Assembly (NCBI GenBank): GCA_023974075.1
Contig: CM043808.1
Span: forward strand, 22,654,227-22,718,226
Length of the DNA stretch: 64,000 nt
Reading direction: 5' to 3'
Source: Chaenocephalus aceratus
Lineage: Eukaryota; Chordata; Actinopteri; Perciformes; Channichthyidae
The position numbers and the translations under genes are program-made. This document shows, one piece after another, positions 1 to 26,849 of this stretch. The notes beneath the pieces are model-generated. The model made no database searches. It was given only the letters and a program-made list of their open reading frames with translations, and was not told the origin of the DNA. Numbering within the stretch: position 1 is the stretch's first letter; each line of letters opens with the position of its first letter.

Positions 1-2471
1 CGCCAACCTGGTGCGTAACCAAATGTATGCTCATCTCGATGTGTGTCCAGCTGGAGTGGTGTGCTGCACCATGGAGTGGAACAGATGGCCCGTTAGCTGC
101 CTGGACTACACTTCCTATGAAAGCCTGAGCCGTGGAGTGGAGGAGGTGGAGCAGCTAGACATGGCACTTGCTCTTCAGGACCAGCGTACACTACTCGAGT
201 CCCTCAAAGTGATTGCCATGTCACCCACTGCAGAAGGAGAGCCATTTCTCCCTGTTAGTAAGGAACACAGGGAAACGGGCTCATCTTCGCCTACATCCGC
301 CCCTGAGGCCTCCACCGTTATTGATACAGCTTCACACTCATCATCCTCACACCAGCCACAACCTCCCCCGTCAGTTTTGGCAAAGGAGAGAATTGCCAGT
401 GGAATTAATGGCTTGAATGAGGAGCACTTCGGTAAACTCTACGAGGCCACAGTGGAGACAGCAAGAAGCTTAGCTGCTGCTTTGGACTTTGTTAGCAATG
501 CCAACTCTGTTGACAGCAGCACAGAGTGTGTGAACAGTGGAGCTGCTACTCCGATGAGTACATTGAGCGACAATGGAGACCCTAAGAATGAACTAGAAAT
601 CAAAACACCAGTAGCCGCTGATGGTTTAAATAAAAAAGACATGGAGGTGCAAAGTGTCTGTTCTAGCTGTTTGATAGGAAATGGGGCTCTCAATGGAACA
701 GATCCAAAGATTTTAAAACCTGCAAATGGACGACTGTCGGGAGCAATGGAGGCCTTTCCTGTTGAGGTTCAAGATGACATGAACGCTGGGGTTTCTCAGG
801 AGCCCGTCACCCCTCAGATGGTATCTCCGGTGCATGTCCGACAGGGAGTGGCACCGAGCGCTGGTCATGTGTTGCTTGAAGACAGGGGGCTAACTCTTTT
901 AGAAAACCATGGGCATGATCGTACATTTCACAACTACAATTTTTTTAGAGGCCAATGTTCATTACCTAATGGACGGAAAGGTTACTTCCCAGACAGGTCA
1001 CTGTATAGATTGCGACCGAAAATGGAGGACAAGGCAGTAGATACCTCAGATTTGGAGCAGGATGAAGACCCCATGGGTCTGGGAGAAATCGATCTGATCA
1101 CAGCAGCACTGTTCTTTTGTTTAGAGGAGTCCAGAGAGTGTCGAAGGATCTCTGACAAAGTCTATGTTGATGGCTACCGTGTTGACTTTGGCACACAGAC
1201 TTTCACTTTCCCTGCAGCCATCTTGGTTACCAACACTAGAGTGGGGGACATAGCTTCTGCATCTGCCTGTGACCATGCGGCCCCCCAGCTTTCCTACCCC
1301 AGCCCTTTCCGCACTCTCCGCCTCTGCCTTGTCTTGGAAGCTCTGGAGGTCGAGGCAGTCCCACATAACCGCTACCTCCCTCCTAACCCTCGCTACCAGC
1401 ATATGTTCCCTTTTGTCTGTGGTCAGTCATTGCGCAGGGACCAGTTTTCTTCCCATTTCATAAATGTCCATGGTGACATTCACGCTGGTCTCAATGGTTG
1501 GATGGAGCACCGCTGCCCGCTGGCATACTATGGCTGCACATTCTCTCAGCGAAGGTTTTACCCATCCACCCAGGGGGCCAAAGTGGTTCATGACCGGTAC
1601 CTCAGGTCCTTTGGGGTTCAGCCTTGCCCAGGGGCACAACTTCCTGTTGATTTCCAGTCGGACCAACTTAGTGGGCTTCCCATTGAGATATTGTGGCATA
1701 TAGCTGGGTTCCTGGACAGTTTCAGCCTGTGCCAGCTGTCTCTGGTGTCACGGACTATGAGGGAGGTGTGTGCCAGCCTCCTCCAGATAAGAGGCATAGT
1801 GGAGCTGCAGTGGGAGCGAAGACGTTGCCCTGGTACCCCTGGCACTGTATCATGGCAAATCAAAAATAGAGTGAGTAGAAAACCTGTATTATAAAGTTAC
1901 TGTATGTCAGTTATTTTTAATATTTCTTTTAATCTGTATCTGAAATCTGAGAAAAGTGCTTTTACAAAAGGAAACATTTCAAATAGCTGATGGAGCTCTA
2001 CAGTAAATGCTACAATATTATACATAGCCAACATAGACTAAAGAATAATTACTTCAAATCAGTTTGAAATAGATAGATTTTTCTGGAGGGTGCCCCTAAC
2101 ATATAATGTTTGTTTAGGATAACATTTTACATTTTTGTAAATCAATGTAAGCAGTAAGATAGAATAAGATAGTGGCATTTTGGATGCTGTAACAAAAGAA
2201 GGGAATGCAGCTTCACAAAATGATTAGTATGCATTGACCTCTTCATTCAGTAATCCTTTTTTATTTATTTATGCAGGTGTGGAGATTCAGCACTGCCTTC
2301 AGCCCGGTGTCATCATGGGGTTTCAATGATCTCCCCAGCATGTCGAACCATCTCAAGAAGTGTCACTTCAACACAGCAGAGCACAAGACGGAGCCCGTTC
2401 CCCTTCCTGCCATGTGCACTGCACGAGATGGACAGTCGCTGCGCCGCGTCCTGCGTCACATTAACACCTGA
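1..2471 (+). CDS. fbxo30: F-box only protein 30, 3' part (exons <1-1870 and 2277-2471)
   Basis: FBXO30 is the substrate-recognition subunit of an SCF-type E3 ubiquitin ligase. The reading frame enters from the left edge (codons start at base 2), so the N-terminal TRAF-like zinc finger lies mostly outside; the first visible residues (HLDVCPAGVVCC) are its end. A long low-complexity middle follows. The F-box is near the end of the large exon (GLPIEILWHIAGFLDSF at about 1675-1725). The exon ends at 1870 before GTGAGT (phase 0). A short last exon follows a TATGCAG acceptor, begins VWRFSTAF and ends in TGA at 2469-2471; this tail is typical of FBXO30. The GTG at 11 is internal, not a start. Teleosts may carry two copies (a/b) and I cannot say which this is. 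The gene precedes the lipoxygenases on the same strand, in the order expected relative to epm2a. Confidence 0.93.
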
Positions 2472-2984
2472 CTCGACGCGGCTCGCCTCTTGCTTCTGCA
2501 CGGGAGTCACTGTGGGAATATGTGGATGTTGCAATAATAGATTTTCTGTCATTAAAACAAATAACTCTACCTGTAATTCACTTATGATGAAGCCTTAAAG
2601 AAATCACACCATACTTTTCACAATGAAGGTCTGCGTTTGTGGGAAAAAAAGAGTTAGCATGGATTTGTGCTGAAAGTTCCACTTTATTCTGGTTAGATGA
2701 AAATATATATATTTTTGAAGACAAATATGCACAATAGATTGATATGATTCTATAAGATATACTGTATAACTGTTTGCCTTTGAGTAGTAGCCATTGGGGG
2801 AAAGCAGATTGTTGGTTATGTTGCATTATCTCTGTGTTACAGAAGCTTTGCCAGCACTTCCTTTCTTTGTTGATGTGACCATAAATGTTCAGTCTTTCTG
2901 ATCCCGATAGCGGTAAGTCAAAACAGATGGATATTAATGTGAGGACAGCCTGACAACACATGTGATTTACTACCATTTAATAAA
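2472..2984 (+). terminator. fbxo30 3' UTR with candidate poly(A) signals
   Basis: After the stop codon an ATTAAA lies at 2551-2556 and an AATAAA at 2979-2984. The second lies beyond base 2896, where similarity to the downstream copy (42351 on) begins, so it is also found at the equivalent place there. Which signal is used cannot be told from sequence. Confidence 0.5.
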
Positions 2985-4042
2985 GTCTTTATAGCCTAAG
3001 TATTTGTGGAATTCTTCAAATCACTCCTTAGTTATTCAATACACAATTTCCTTGTTCTACCTTAGTAAAAAGAAAATATCTTAACCTACCTTTTTTAATT
3101 ATTTTTTTCTCTGTAAAATGAAAATGTAAAATGTTATTGTCTTGCTTTATATGTGAACATCCAATTTTCCATTTGCAAACAAACTGAAATATTTAATATG
3201 ATTAAGACATAGCATTGAACACATCCACATTTCTTCTTACAAACTGACATGCCGTCCAGTTTCAACACTGAATGGTGAAATACCTGATCTCAGCTAGTTA
3301 CATAAAGACATATTATCATCCCAAACATAGACAGTTTTGGTTAATTGCATGTATTATCAGCCACATCTTATTACGTGGCTCACAGAGACTCTGAAAATAT
3401 ATTTCCATTATTCTGAAAAAAGCCTCAAACCAATGTAAATGTGGTAAAAACTATGAACATTATGAAGAATCAAACATGTGAACATTACATTTTAATAAAG
3501 CTTAACCCGTTAACTTTTCTATGTTGTTTTGGTGTGCGGCCATCCTTTTTATTAATCATTTCCAAGGCATGTGTGTAGCTGCGGCCTCTGCTGGTCACTT
3601 CTGAATGAATTAAGATACCTTAAAAGTTACCTAAAGATACATTTATGAATGGCACTTATTCTAAATAGTGATAATAAGAGCAACTTAACTTCCTTACTGT
3701 TTTAATGTGTTTAAGACAGATTCTCACTCTGGGCCTCTTTGATGGACCTTATAGAAAACAACTCACTCTGAGGTCTCAACACTCTTGATTAGGGAATGCT
3801 CAACACCTGTGATTTCCTTTCAAATTGCTCAATCCCAGTCCTGCTACACCTGTGTGGTGGTTCAACTGAAAAGGTGGGTTACCTGTCTATGGGGCTTTAT
3901 CAGTTCAACAAGAACACTCAATGATTGTGCATGTTAGATGCGGTCATATCTGAATGTTTTGGAGTGGAGAAAAGCTATACTGCATGTAATCATTGTTGTG
4001 TGTTATCCATTGTGTTTCAGTTGTTGTAGCTAGCCAGGCATT
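2985..4042 (+). other. Spacer and upstream region of alox A
   Basis: AT-rich non-coding sequence with no convincing ORF. It must contain the promoter of alox A, but I see no clear TATA box. A TTTCAG just before TTGTTGTAGCTAGCCAGGCATT looks like an acceptor at about 4020, suggesting that a non-coding 5' exon is spliced in 23 bases before the ATG. The same region recurs with few changes at 42440-43502. Confidence 0.4.
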
Positions 4043-6692
4043 ATGGCAGAGTACACTCTGAAAGTGACCACAGGAAGCATGCTGTATGCAGGCACATTTG
4101 ATAACTTGTATGTTACCCTGATCGGCACTGAAAGGCAATCGGAGCGCACTCAGTTGATGAGTTTGGGATTGGATGATACAAATGGAAAGGTAATTTGTAA
4201 AACTAAATGAATTGTAATAGTCTATCTTTTTTCTCTTAACATTATTAAGGAGTTCCAGCATTTTTATTTGAATTCAGGACAAAAGTTAAGGGTGGAAACT
4301 GTTTGGGAGAAGCTTAATATATGCCCATATTGAATCCTGAATGCATCTTCCTTTACAACACCAGGTGGGAACGTTTGCTGTGACTACACTTTTTACGTTG
4401 GGATGTCTTCTCTTCCTAAAAATGGAGAAAGATCCTTTGGGAAAGGATTGGTTTTGCTCCACAATAGTGGTGACAACACCTGAGGGGGATGAAATGATTT
4501 TCCCATGTCACCGTTGGCTTTCCAAGGGGGATATTGTGTTGTTGAGAGGGGGAAGAGGTTAGTGAAGTCATTCCCAAATTGTTAGTAGCTATATGTCATG
4601 TACATTTTAAGCACATTTAAGAATGTACATGTATTTCTTTGAAAACACACAGCTACAAAGGCTTCTGAAGATCTCCATCCTAAACTAGTAGACCAACGGA
4701 AAAAAGAATTGGTTCAACAAAAAATAATTTACAAGTGAGTCTTCAATCAACTTAATTTTGCAGTGTACCAAGGTGCACCTCAATGACGGTTGATCGGGAT
4801 TTATATATTTTTGTATCTTTTTATTTCCTGTTTTACTCTGCAGATGGGCTTTGTATGCAGAAGGATTGCCATACATGGTGGACATCCAAGATGAGAATGC
4901 TCTTCCTGCAGAAAGTAGGTTTTCATTCTCAAGAGCCTTTGAACTCCAAAACACAATAAAAGAAATGTAAGTGCCCTAACGTACCTTATTTTGTAGACTA
5001 AGTGTCTAAAACAAATATCTAGTGCAATAACAAGTGATTCCTCTTTTTTTCTTCTTCTCTTTTAACCAGATATGCTGAGTTCGAACTAAAAGGTCTGACA
5101 GATTTGAATCAGCAGTTTGAAAGCTTTGAGGCCTTAAAGATGGCCTCATTGGTTAAAAAGACACCATTGGCAGGTAGGATCTCGGTAAAGTGTTTCACTG
5201 CTCTGTTAAACACCTTGTATACTAATACATGATTCATTTATGTCCCAGAGTATGTGTCGGAGCACTGGAAGGATGACGACTTTTTTGGATACCAGTTTCT
5301 CAATGGAATCAACCCCTTCATAATTCAACGTTGCTCAAAGCTGCCATCCAACTTCCCCTTAACAGAGGAAATGGTTCAACCTTTTTTGGCCATAGGAAGT
5401 TCTTTGAATGCAGAGATGAAGGTAAAGTGAATTTCTAGTGTATTTGAAAAAAAAAAAAAATGTTGTCCTAACTTGGCACTTATCTGTTTTATAATAATTT
5501 GTTTCCTACAGAAGGGCAATATATTCCTTAGTGATTACAAGATCATGGAAGGTCTTGCCACAAAAGTTATTGATGGTAAACCCACTGTGGTGACTCCTGC
5601 TCTCTGCCTGCTGTACCTAAATCCACAGAAGAAACTACTCCCCATTGCAATTCAGGTTTCTCATATTTGTGATTTAATCAATTCAGTTTTTTGTTTTTTT
5701 TTAATACCTTCTGCAAAATAAAAAAAATGTCCCACCCTCAGCTCAGTCAGCAACCTTCAGAGGAGAACCCAATTTTCCTGCCTACCGACTCGGAGTCTGA
5801 CTGGATGCTGGCCAAAATGTTTGTAAGGAGTGCAGATGCCCTCCATCACTTATTAGTCAGTCATTTTCTGAGGACTCATCTACTGCCAGAAGTTTTTACA
5901 ATGGCGACACTTCGCAACCTCCCAAAGAATCACCCCCTGCACAAGGTGAGCCCTTTATTATTTTGAGTGCAATGTTGCAGGCCATGAGATGTGCTTACTT
6001 TAATCAGCTCAATGATATTCCAGTAGGTTCATTACTGTCTCCTTTCTTACAGCTGCTGACCCCCCATCACCGATTTACCATTCCTATAAACATATTTGCT
6101 CGTGAGACTCTTTTTGGCCCTGGTCAATTTTTTTCAAAGGTATGACTTTTTAATATATTTAAAATGGAAATCATACATTAACAATTTAAACAACATAGTC
6201 AATTCTATAACTGTTTAAGTATCTTGATCAAATAAAAAAAGTTAAAGCCTTTTTATTGTAATTGTACCAAAATACAACGAGATTCAGAGTGCAACCCTGT
6301 CCCAGTGTGCAATAACTAGACATACATAACATTAAAAACACGTCAGTTAGTCAAAAAGATATTGTAGGAGCCAATTGACACTGTGGGTATAAAGGTAGGA
6401 ACCAATGTTTGTGGTTAGAGGTTCCACCGGAAGACCACAGTTTTTGACCACATGGAGAACACACGGGAATACAAACATTCATTGGCGTTTTTATATGTAC
6501 AAAAGTGGTGAGGCATGAACAACTTAGGTGTGTGTGTGTGTGTACTCTTACTCTTACTCTTACTCTTTGAATGTCTTCAAAGAGTAAGTGAAGAAATTTG
6601 AAAAGTAATCCAGAGCCTGTATTCATGCGATCCGTTATAAATAGGAAGAAGTGTAGAGAGCCTGAAGCAGGTACCAATGGCAAAAGGCAGGT

Positions 6693-6741
<49 letters not shown>

Positions 6742-8650
6742 TGCTTCTGGTGCTTTTTTAAACACTTAAACAAATGGCTGTAGGCTATCCATGGTTCCGA
6801 TAGAGAGGGGGGGGGGGGGGTTATAAGGAAAACAGACACTCGTCATCACCGAGGTCACAATATCAATCGATCCAGCAGAGCAATAGCCTATAGGCAAAAC
6901 ACAGAAGATCAACAAAAGATATGACTTAAATGAACTTGCTGAAGTAGATGGTCAGCTTCATTCATTTTCTTTCCGTTTGACTGATTTGAATCGCTATACG
7001 CTCCTCTCTCTCGTCTCCTCTTCACAAACTACTATTTTCGCGGCACACGTACTTGCAGCCAATCAGCTTTCTGAATTATGAGATGAGGTTTGGTATGACA
7101 GCACAGTGCCCCTCTGGTGTTGATTCTTTTGCCGCACACATTGAATCGAAAAATACTGTGAGTATGCGCAGTGTAGTTTTTACAGCAACGATTCACTTTG
7201 ACAGTGAGAGAGGGGCTAGATCGGGGCTTGACCCACGTCGCTCAAAACGGCTCAATCGGCACACTGTAGACGCTTATTAGAAGAACACAGACTCAAACGG
7301 CAATGTACAGACAAATTGGATGATTAAACATGATCTTAAAATATATTTTAAGATGTATTTTGTTTTGCATTTCTTTGGAATTATTATTTGAATTTCTGCT
7401 GACACTTGGTGGGGGCAAATGAATCAAATGAAATGGACACCAGTCAAAAGGAAATAAATGGACTGTATTTAACTGGAAACTTTGTATCAGACTTGTATTC
7501 ACCTGGCAAACTTTGTGTGCGTCAATTACGCCAACATAGCGGATCCTCAGAGGCTTAAAGCATTGGCTTGGCCTCTACAGATATGTTTGGGGTTTTGACG
7601 GTGAGAAATGTTATGTAGAGAACATGACATTTCACATTTGTGCATTTGAAAAGTAGCCAGTATTTGTTGTTTCAGAGTTCACTTGATAAAGAGGGACAAC
7701 TAGAACTAATGAGAAGGGGGCTCTCCAGAACGACCTACAGCTCCCTCTGCCTGCCGGAAAACATCGCAGCTCGAGGACTGGAGTCCATCCCCAACTTTCA
7801 TTTCAGAGATGATGCACTGAGGCTGTGGAGCATCATCAACAGGTGACTTTCTGCTTGATAGCTGTCAACCCTGGTGTTTGAGGATCAATGCCATTATATG
7901 CCACATTAGACAAAATAGGGGGACACGAGTCTTAAGATTCTGGACTTGAAATTGGATATTGAAGCAACAATCTCAAGATGTCACACTCATACAGTAGATA
8001 TGGGAAAATGCAATTCACATCCTGATACTGGTACATTTTATTGTTGTCCTCAGCTTCATCCAGTCAATAGTGGCATACTATTATCCATCTGACAGTGAAG
8101 TGTCTGCAGATTCTGAGCTCCAGGAATGGATCAATGAGATATTTTATCATGGATTTCTGGGGAATTATGACTCAGGTATATATATTTGTTGTTGTATGCT
8201 CCTTTCGAAATGTTTACATGTGTATGTAAAAGCCTAAGGCCCTGCAGTAGTCCTTTTTTTTGTTAGACAGATTGTAGAATATCATGTAAATTGGCTTTAG
8301 ACGCCAAGTCAACCCCCTCCCTTCACATTAAGTTTGAACTTGCCTTAAATGGATAATCCATCTTTCCAAAAGGCTTTATCTTGATTGGATGATGATATTT
8401 CAGAATACCTTTATTAGTCCCACAGAGGGGAAATGTACAGCAGGAAAGAGCCACAGACTGCTTAGTGTTGCATATCTTACATGCGTTAAAGTACTTAGTT
8501 ATAATATAATAAACAATATGATAAAAAAGTTACATAATTTTAAAAAATACAGATCAAATCTACAAATCAAATCCTGTAGCAGTTCTTATGATTTAGCAGC
8601 CCGGTATATATTAGTTATTAAAGATGGCAGATGTATATAAAGTGTGTGTG

Positions 8651-8690
<40 letters not shown>

Positions 8691-10150
8691 GCTGTAAAAC
8701 TAAATTTAAGAAACTTAAACAAAGCATCACATTCTGAAATAGACGGTAAGTAGAATGCATGTAAAAACAAAAGCTGGTTATTACATTTTGAGATTTAAAA
8801 AAAATATACAAAAGTAGGATGAGATGCTCTGTGAGAAATGTGCAGTAGGCTTTTAACCAAACATTCTTGACAGGATTTCCTTCAAGCCTTCAGACTGTGG
8901 AGGAACTTATCCAGGTTGTCACTACAGTGGTCTTCACGTCATCAGCTTCACATTCTGCAGGGAACCGTGGACAGGTAAATATTACATTTTTAGAAAAAAG
9001 TAGTGAGTAGAATCTAGTTTTTTCGGGATTTGAATGTTCTTTTGGGTGATGAGGTCACCCTCAATTTGTACTGGCTATCATATACATGTTTAAGTTCTTA
9101 AAATGTGACTATGCTGTACATCCTATAGTTAGACGTCAGTGTTTTGATCTCTGTACAACTGCTTGTCCAACACTTCTTCCAAAGTCCCAATGTGTTGGCG
9201 CCATAATGACTGGTTTTGTGCATGTAATGCTCCTTGCCCTCAAACCATTGAAAACTAGAGATGCAACAAAGGTAGACAATCTGGCTGGAGGAGCTTGCTT
9301 CTTAGTAGTTCTAGTTTAGTGATTGTTATCTCTCTTTTGATGATCCCACAGCTCCATTAAAGTATGTACACAAAACATCATGTTTTGAGCTAAAGATGCT
9401 ATACAGTACATTAAGCAGAGTCAAAGAAGACAACTACTAACCCTAACCTAAAGTTCAATGATTTAGTGTTACACCTCTTGTGTTTTGTACAAAGAGTAAA
9501 ACAAAATACAATTGCAACATTTTACATTGATAGCTGGCTGGCTCAGTTGTGAGCAGTAACAGCTTACTTGGTAACATTATGGGTGAGATTAAAGTAATTC
9601 AACATTCATCTCTACCATAAAGAAATTAGGAGAACAAATGAGATTTATTAATGTCAAACCATACCTTTTTTATTCTAACCCTTAAGATTTTTTTTATTTA
9701 AAGTTTGACCATCTAGGTTGGATTCCCAATGGTCCACTTATCCTGAACAAAGCTCCTCAAACTACAAAGGAACAGTCGAGCATGGAGGACATCTTGGCAT
9801 ATCTGCCCAAAAAATCAAGCGCACTACTTGCAATGTTATATACATGGCCGTTAAGGGGGAATTTCAGTGATTTTGTGAGTATCCTGCGTTACATTAATCA
9901 CAACCACTAACTCTACCTTTTCAAATATGTCCCATTCCCTTGCATAACATTTGGATTTTTTCCACGCCAGGAACCCCTCGGTACTTATCCTGAGCAACGC
10001 TTTGCTGAGCCTGCAGCCTTACAGATGATCGAAGATTTTCAAGCAGAGCTGTCCTCCCTCAGTATGGCTATTACCGAGAGGAACTCAAAGCTTGAGCTGC
10101 CTTTTAATTATTTGAACCCAAAAGAAATTGAAAACAGTGCAGGAATTTAA
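4043..10150 (+). CDS. Lipoxygenase, ALOX15B/ALOXE3-like ('alox A'), intact, 14 exons
   Basis: A non-haem iron lipoxygenase that would oxygenate polyunsaturated fatty acids or isomerise their hydroperoxides. Exons: 4043-4189, 4365-4557, 4653-4734, 4844-4966, 5070-5173, 5249-5421, 5512-5655, 5742-5945, 6053-6139, 7676-7842, 8054-8175, 8874-8974, 9704-9874, 9971-10150. All have GT-AG borders and sum to 1998 nt (665 aa plus stop) without a break; lengths such as 82, 123, 104, 144, 87, 122, 101 and 171 are typical of the family. PLAT domain: residues 1 to about 117. Iron ligands by family alignment: His363 and His368 (HFLRTH), His542 and Asn546 (HSAGN) and C-terminal Ile665. The Coffa position is Ala406, as in S-lipoxygenases. 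Closest human relatives by eye are ALOX15B, ALOX12B and ALOXE3. The exact orthologue and activity (dioxygenase or hydroperoxide isomerase) are not decided, so no symbol is given. Confidence 0.9.
6693..6738. repeat. (AT)n microsatellite in alox A intron 9
   Basis: A 46-base pure AT run in the 1.5-kb intron 9 (6140-7675). The intron also holds a CTTACT-type short repeat (about 6545-6567) and a G run near 6808. The copy at 46140-46162 is shorter. No coding potential is credible here. Confidence 0.85.
8395..8690. repeat. Degraded interspersed-repeat fragment ending in (TA)n, alox A intron 11
   Basis: The motif CCTTTATTAGTCCCACAGAG followed by A/T-rich sequence and a TG/TA microsatellite (8643-8686) resembles the 3' end of fish LINE/SINE repeats. 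Family not identified. The same repeat is at 47822-48126. Confidence 0.4.
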
Positions 10151-10191
10151 TCTTGGTATTTGACCAAGAAAATACTTTAAACTGTGGTTCA

Positions 10192-10197
10192 AATAAA
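10192..10197 (+). terminator. alox A poly(A) signal AATAAA
   Basis: An exact AATAAA 42 bases after the TAA stop codon. The same hexamer follows the second copy, at about 49624. Confidence 0.6.
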
Positions 10198-11754
10198 CAA
10201 CCTGCTGTCGCTTTGTTGTCCAATGTACTGCCATCTTGATACTGTAATCTTATCTTGAAAGTAAAGTTTCACATATTTATATTGTAGATTTTGTTTGCAT
10301 CTCTTCACCAAACCATTCAACTGCAAGTATTCTAAAACCAAATGGTTAAAATTGTAAAGACAAACGGCAAATATCTTCATTAAGTAGGTTTTCCTGATAT
10401 AAGGGTTGAAGGAAAGTTGAGGCACAGGTGTTTAGTAAAATGAGACTTTTACTCCATTGCTTTGTTACCCTCTAGATTATGTTCAGCAACTTCCGATATC
10501 ACCTTTAGTACAGTATAAGGCTACGTTTTTATGGTCATCGAATACAATTATTAATCTAACAAAGATGTAACACTATCAATTTTTTGTCAGAATGAGCAGA
10601 GGGAGGTTAGCAGAAACTGCAGCAGCATTTAGTGTGGCAAACAGAACTCCTCAACGCAAACAGTACTGCATAATAAACTTGTTTCACAAGCTGCACCTGT
10701 GCAGCAGGTTCAGTGTGAAATGTTGTCATGCTACCAGGATGCATGAGCAGGATGTATGCATCTTGACACGTAACTGTTGTCTCAGCATTCTTGTTTTATC
10801 TCACAGCAACAATATTTGGTAAAATGTAGTTAAAATACAGCTTTAATTCAACATCAGTCAGTCTATGCCTTCAAAAGACTCATCCTTGGAAAAAAGTAGT
10901 GTCCCACTCTGAAGCTTCCCTGTCATTCAATGCCTTCAAGGTTTAAATACAGTTACAAAGAGCTGGTGCTTGTTTTATAATCTGAATCTTTTTTTTACAC
11001 TTTAAAAATACAGAAGCGGGTGGATGGATTTTTATTTATTGAAGATGAACATATTCAGGGTGTGCTTGCTAATATTTGTTGCTAGGTTGTTTTCAATTGA
11101 ATATGTTACCCTCTTCGAACAAACTTGCTGATCCCTTCCAATGCTCTCGAACTAAATGCTTCCTGATAAATAACCTGACAGGATTTTGAAAACAGCATGG
11201 ATGTTTAACTTAATCTTTGAATAGTCAGTCAGTACTGTTGATGCTACATCTACAACAAATCACAAGACTTCACCTCAAGAAACGGCAAGAACTTGCATAT
11301 AGATGCAGGGAACTAAAAATCAGACCGAGAGAGTAATGAATCGGCATTTCAGAGAGTTAAACAGAAATGTGTACTGTGGATGATTATTATTATTATTCCA
11401 AGTAGCCAGTATATTTTTATTTCTGTAAATAAATCACTCGAACCTTCCTGGCTGCCTTGACTGATTGCATATGGGTCCTCCTTTGGTGACTCAGCAGCAT
11501 CAACCATCCTGACAGTCTATCACTTTGTGTGTTTATGAGTTAAGTGGTTCATCATAAACATATTGTAAACTACAGGAATGTAGGTTGTTCTTGCCAGAAT
11601 GAGTGGTTTAGAACAACTGATACACCCCTCCCCCTCTAAACCTACATGTACAGTATACGCCTTGAAAACCAGAAAAACAAAATGTTTGGGGAGAAACACC
11701 CACTTTTAAGTTAATGCACATTAGGAGCGTTAGTCTCAAAAAGGTTAGTCAGTG
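10198..11754 (+). other. Intergenic region between alox A and alox B
   Basis: About 1.5 kb of AT-rich DNA without a credible gene. It presumably holds the 3' end of alox A and the promoter of alox B. I see no recognisable repeat family and no obvious TATA element. Confidence 0.5.
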
Positions 11755-11803
11755 CTGAGGCAGTAAGCAAGAAGACAGACGACAGCGAGGGAAAACCTAG
11801 AAG
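11755..11803 (+). other. Probable non-coding first exon of alox B (5' limit unknown)
   Basis: A good donor (CTAGAAG followed by GTAAGAAA) ends at 11803. A good acceptor (CCAAACAG) precedes TATCCACAGGTAACCATGG just before the start codon. Together they predict a spliced 5' UTR. The true start of the exon cannot be read from sequence. The same arrangement ends at 51219 in the second copy. Confidence 0.4.
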
Positions 11804-11982
11804 GTAAGAAATATGTTTTGGGTAGATGCATTGTATCCAAGTTAAAATGTTTTCATGAAAGAAGGTTCACAATGCACAGGCAGTGTCAGCATTGTTTTGT
11901 TTTGCTGCGTATTGGAGCCTTCATTCTGTAAATTAAGAGACTCAAATGTGTTTATTTTTCCAAACAGTATCCACAGGTAACC

Positions 11983-25684
<13,702 letters not shown>

Positions 25685-25739
25685 GCAGATCTGCGATTGT
25701 ATCCATGTATTTCTCATCACCTATTTTTGCATGCTGGGA

Positions 25740-26056
25740 GTTCAGTTATACTTTTAATGTAGTGTATAATTGCTGGGGCAGATAGATGAGATGTAATGGA
25801 TAATTAGTAAGTTGTTGGATACTGGTAAGGGAGGACTAGAGTATATCTTGGTTGTGTGATGCTGAGCAGAAACTAAACTGACTAACACTGGCTTATCTAA
25901 AGCCAGTTGAGTAGCACTTGAAATGTTTTTGCTCTATGAAGCCTGATGTACTTATATGATTCTGTTTTCCTCAAGTTTGTATTTTGTTGGTCGAACGCAC
26001 TTATTGTAAGTCGCTTTGGATAAAAGCGTCAGGTAAATGCAATGTAATGTAATGTT
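25740..26056. repeat. SINE-like repeat in the alox B 3' flank
   Basis: Ends with GTAAGTCGCTTTGGATAAAA GCG... followed by (AATGT)n, a tail shared by many fish SINE/LINE copies. The left boundary is uncertain. The alox C copy (38740-39053) has one more AATGT unit. An AATAAA follows at 26078-26083 and may serve as the alox B poly(A) signal. Confidence 0.5.
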
Positions 26057-26587
26057 TCTTTTTCTCCATTAGCAATTAATAAACAAACTATTTAACTTAT
26101 GCTTGTCTTTTATGTACTTTTTTCCCTTTCATGTAGCAAATGATGAGAATGAGGACAAATAATAAGTACATTAAACATCGCCGTTTTAATACATTTTTGT
26201 AATCAGAAAATATATATTTTATTAATTTTCTTCGAAATGGGATCTATCAATCTAGTCAAGTGTATTCATATAATCAAATAGCAGAAATAACAGAAACATC
26301 TACCAGTGAAATGCAATGAAATTCACTCTTTCTATCCACCACATTTGTAGATCGACTGTGAGTTCTATTTTGTCGAGTTCACTTTTATTTGACTGATGTA
26401 TGGTGCGCAGTTATTCTGACAGAGTGGGACCTCATTATTTCTAACTCATCTTTGGTGCAAACCACCCTTTTCAAAACACAGTCCGGGTATTTTTAGACTA
26501 CACCATACAATACATGTGTACAAAAGCCTTAATAACTCGACACCTTTTACGGTTTTGCGGACGTGTCACTGAATTAAAGCTGCCACA

Positions 26588-26834
26588 ATGTTGTTTAGGT
26601 TCGCAGTCATTCTCACTCCGGAGTCTTCGGATGTAAAGGTCTTTGTTTTGGGTTCGCGTGAGGAAATGGGCCAATGGGACTTGAGCGCAGCGGTTCCGAT
26701 GACAGCCTCTCAGAAGCTCCTGTCCACCCTTGAACCGTGTCTGTGGACCGGCGACATGCAGCTGGCAGAGCCGTACGAAGACACATTGTGGTTCAAGTTC
26801 GTCAAAAGAGTGAGAGGCACTTATATCTGGGAAG
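26588..26834 (+). CDS. epm2a: Laforin exon 1, first copy (carbohydrate-binding CBM20 domain)
   Basis: Laforin is the dual-specificity phosphatase that removes phosphate from glycogen. Exon 1 encodes most of its starch-binding CBM20 domain: the translation starts MLFRFAVILTPES, contains VLGSREEMGQWD and LWFKFVKR, and ends TYIWE before GTATAC (82 codons plus one base). This matches the start of vertebrate laforin in domain layout and splice phase. No exon 2 follows before the sequence runs into a LINE and the N gap, so this copy is incomplete in the window. Synteny with fbxo30 supports the call. The ORF on the opposite strand is a shadow. Confidence 0.85.
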
Positions 26835-26849
26835 GTATACATCAACATT

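Noticed and set aside
1121..1863. Reverse-strand and alternate-frame ORFs within fbxo30
   Set aside because: Shadows of the real coding frame.
26498..26848. Reverse-strand ORF opposite laforin exon 1
   Set aside because: Shadow of the CBM20-coding exon, which has the matching protein similarity and splice phase.
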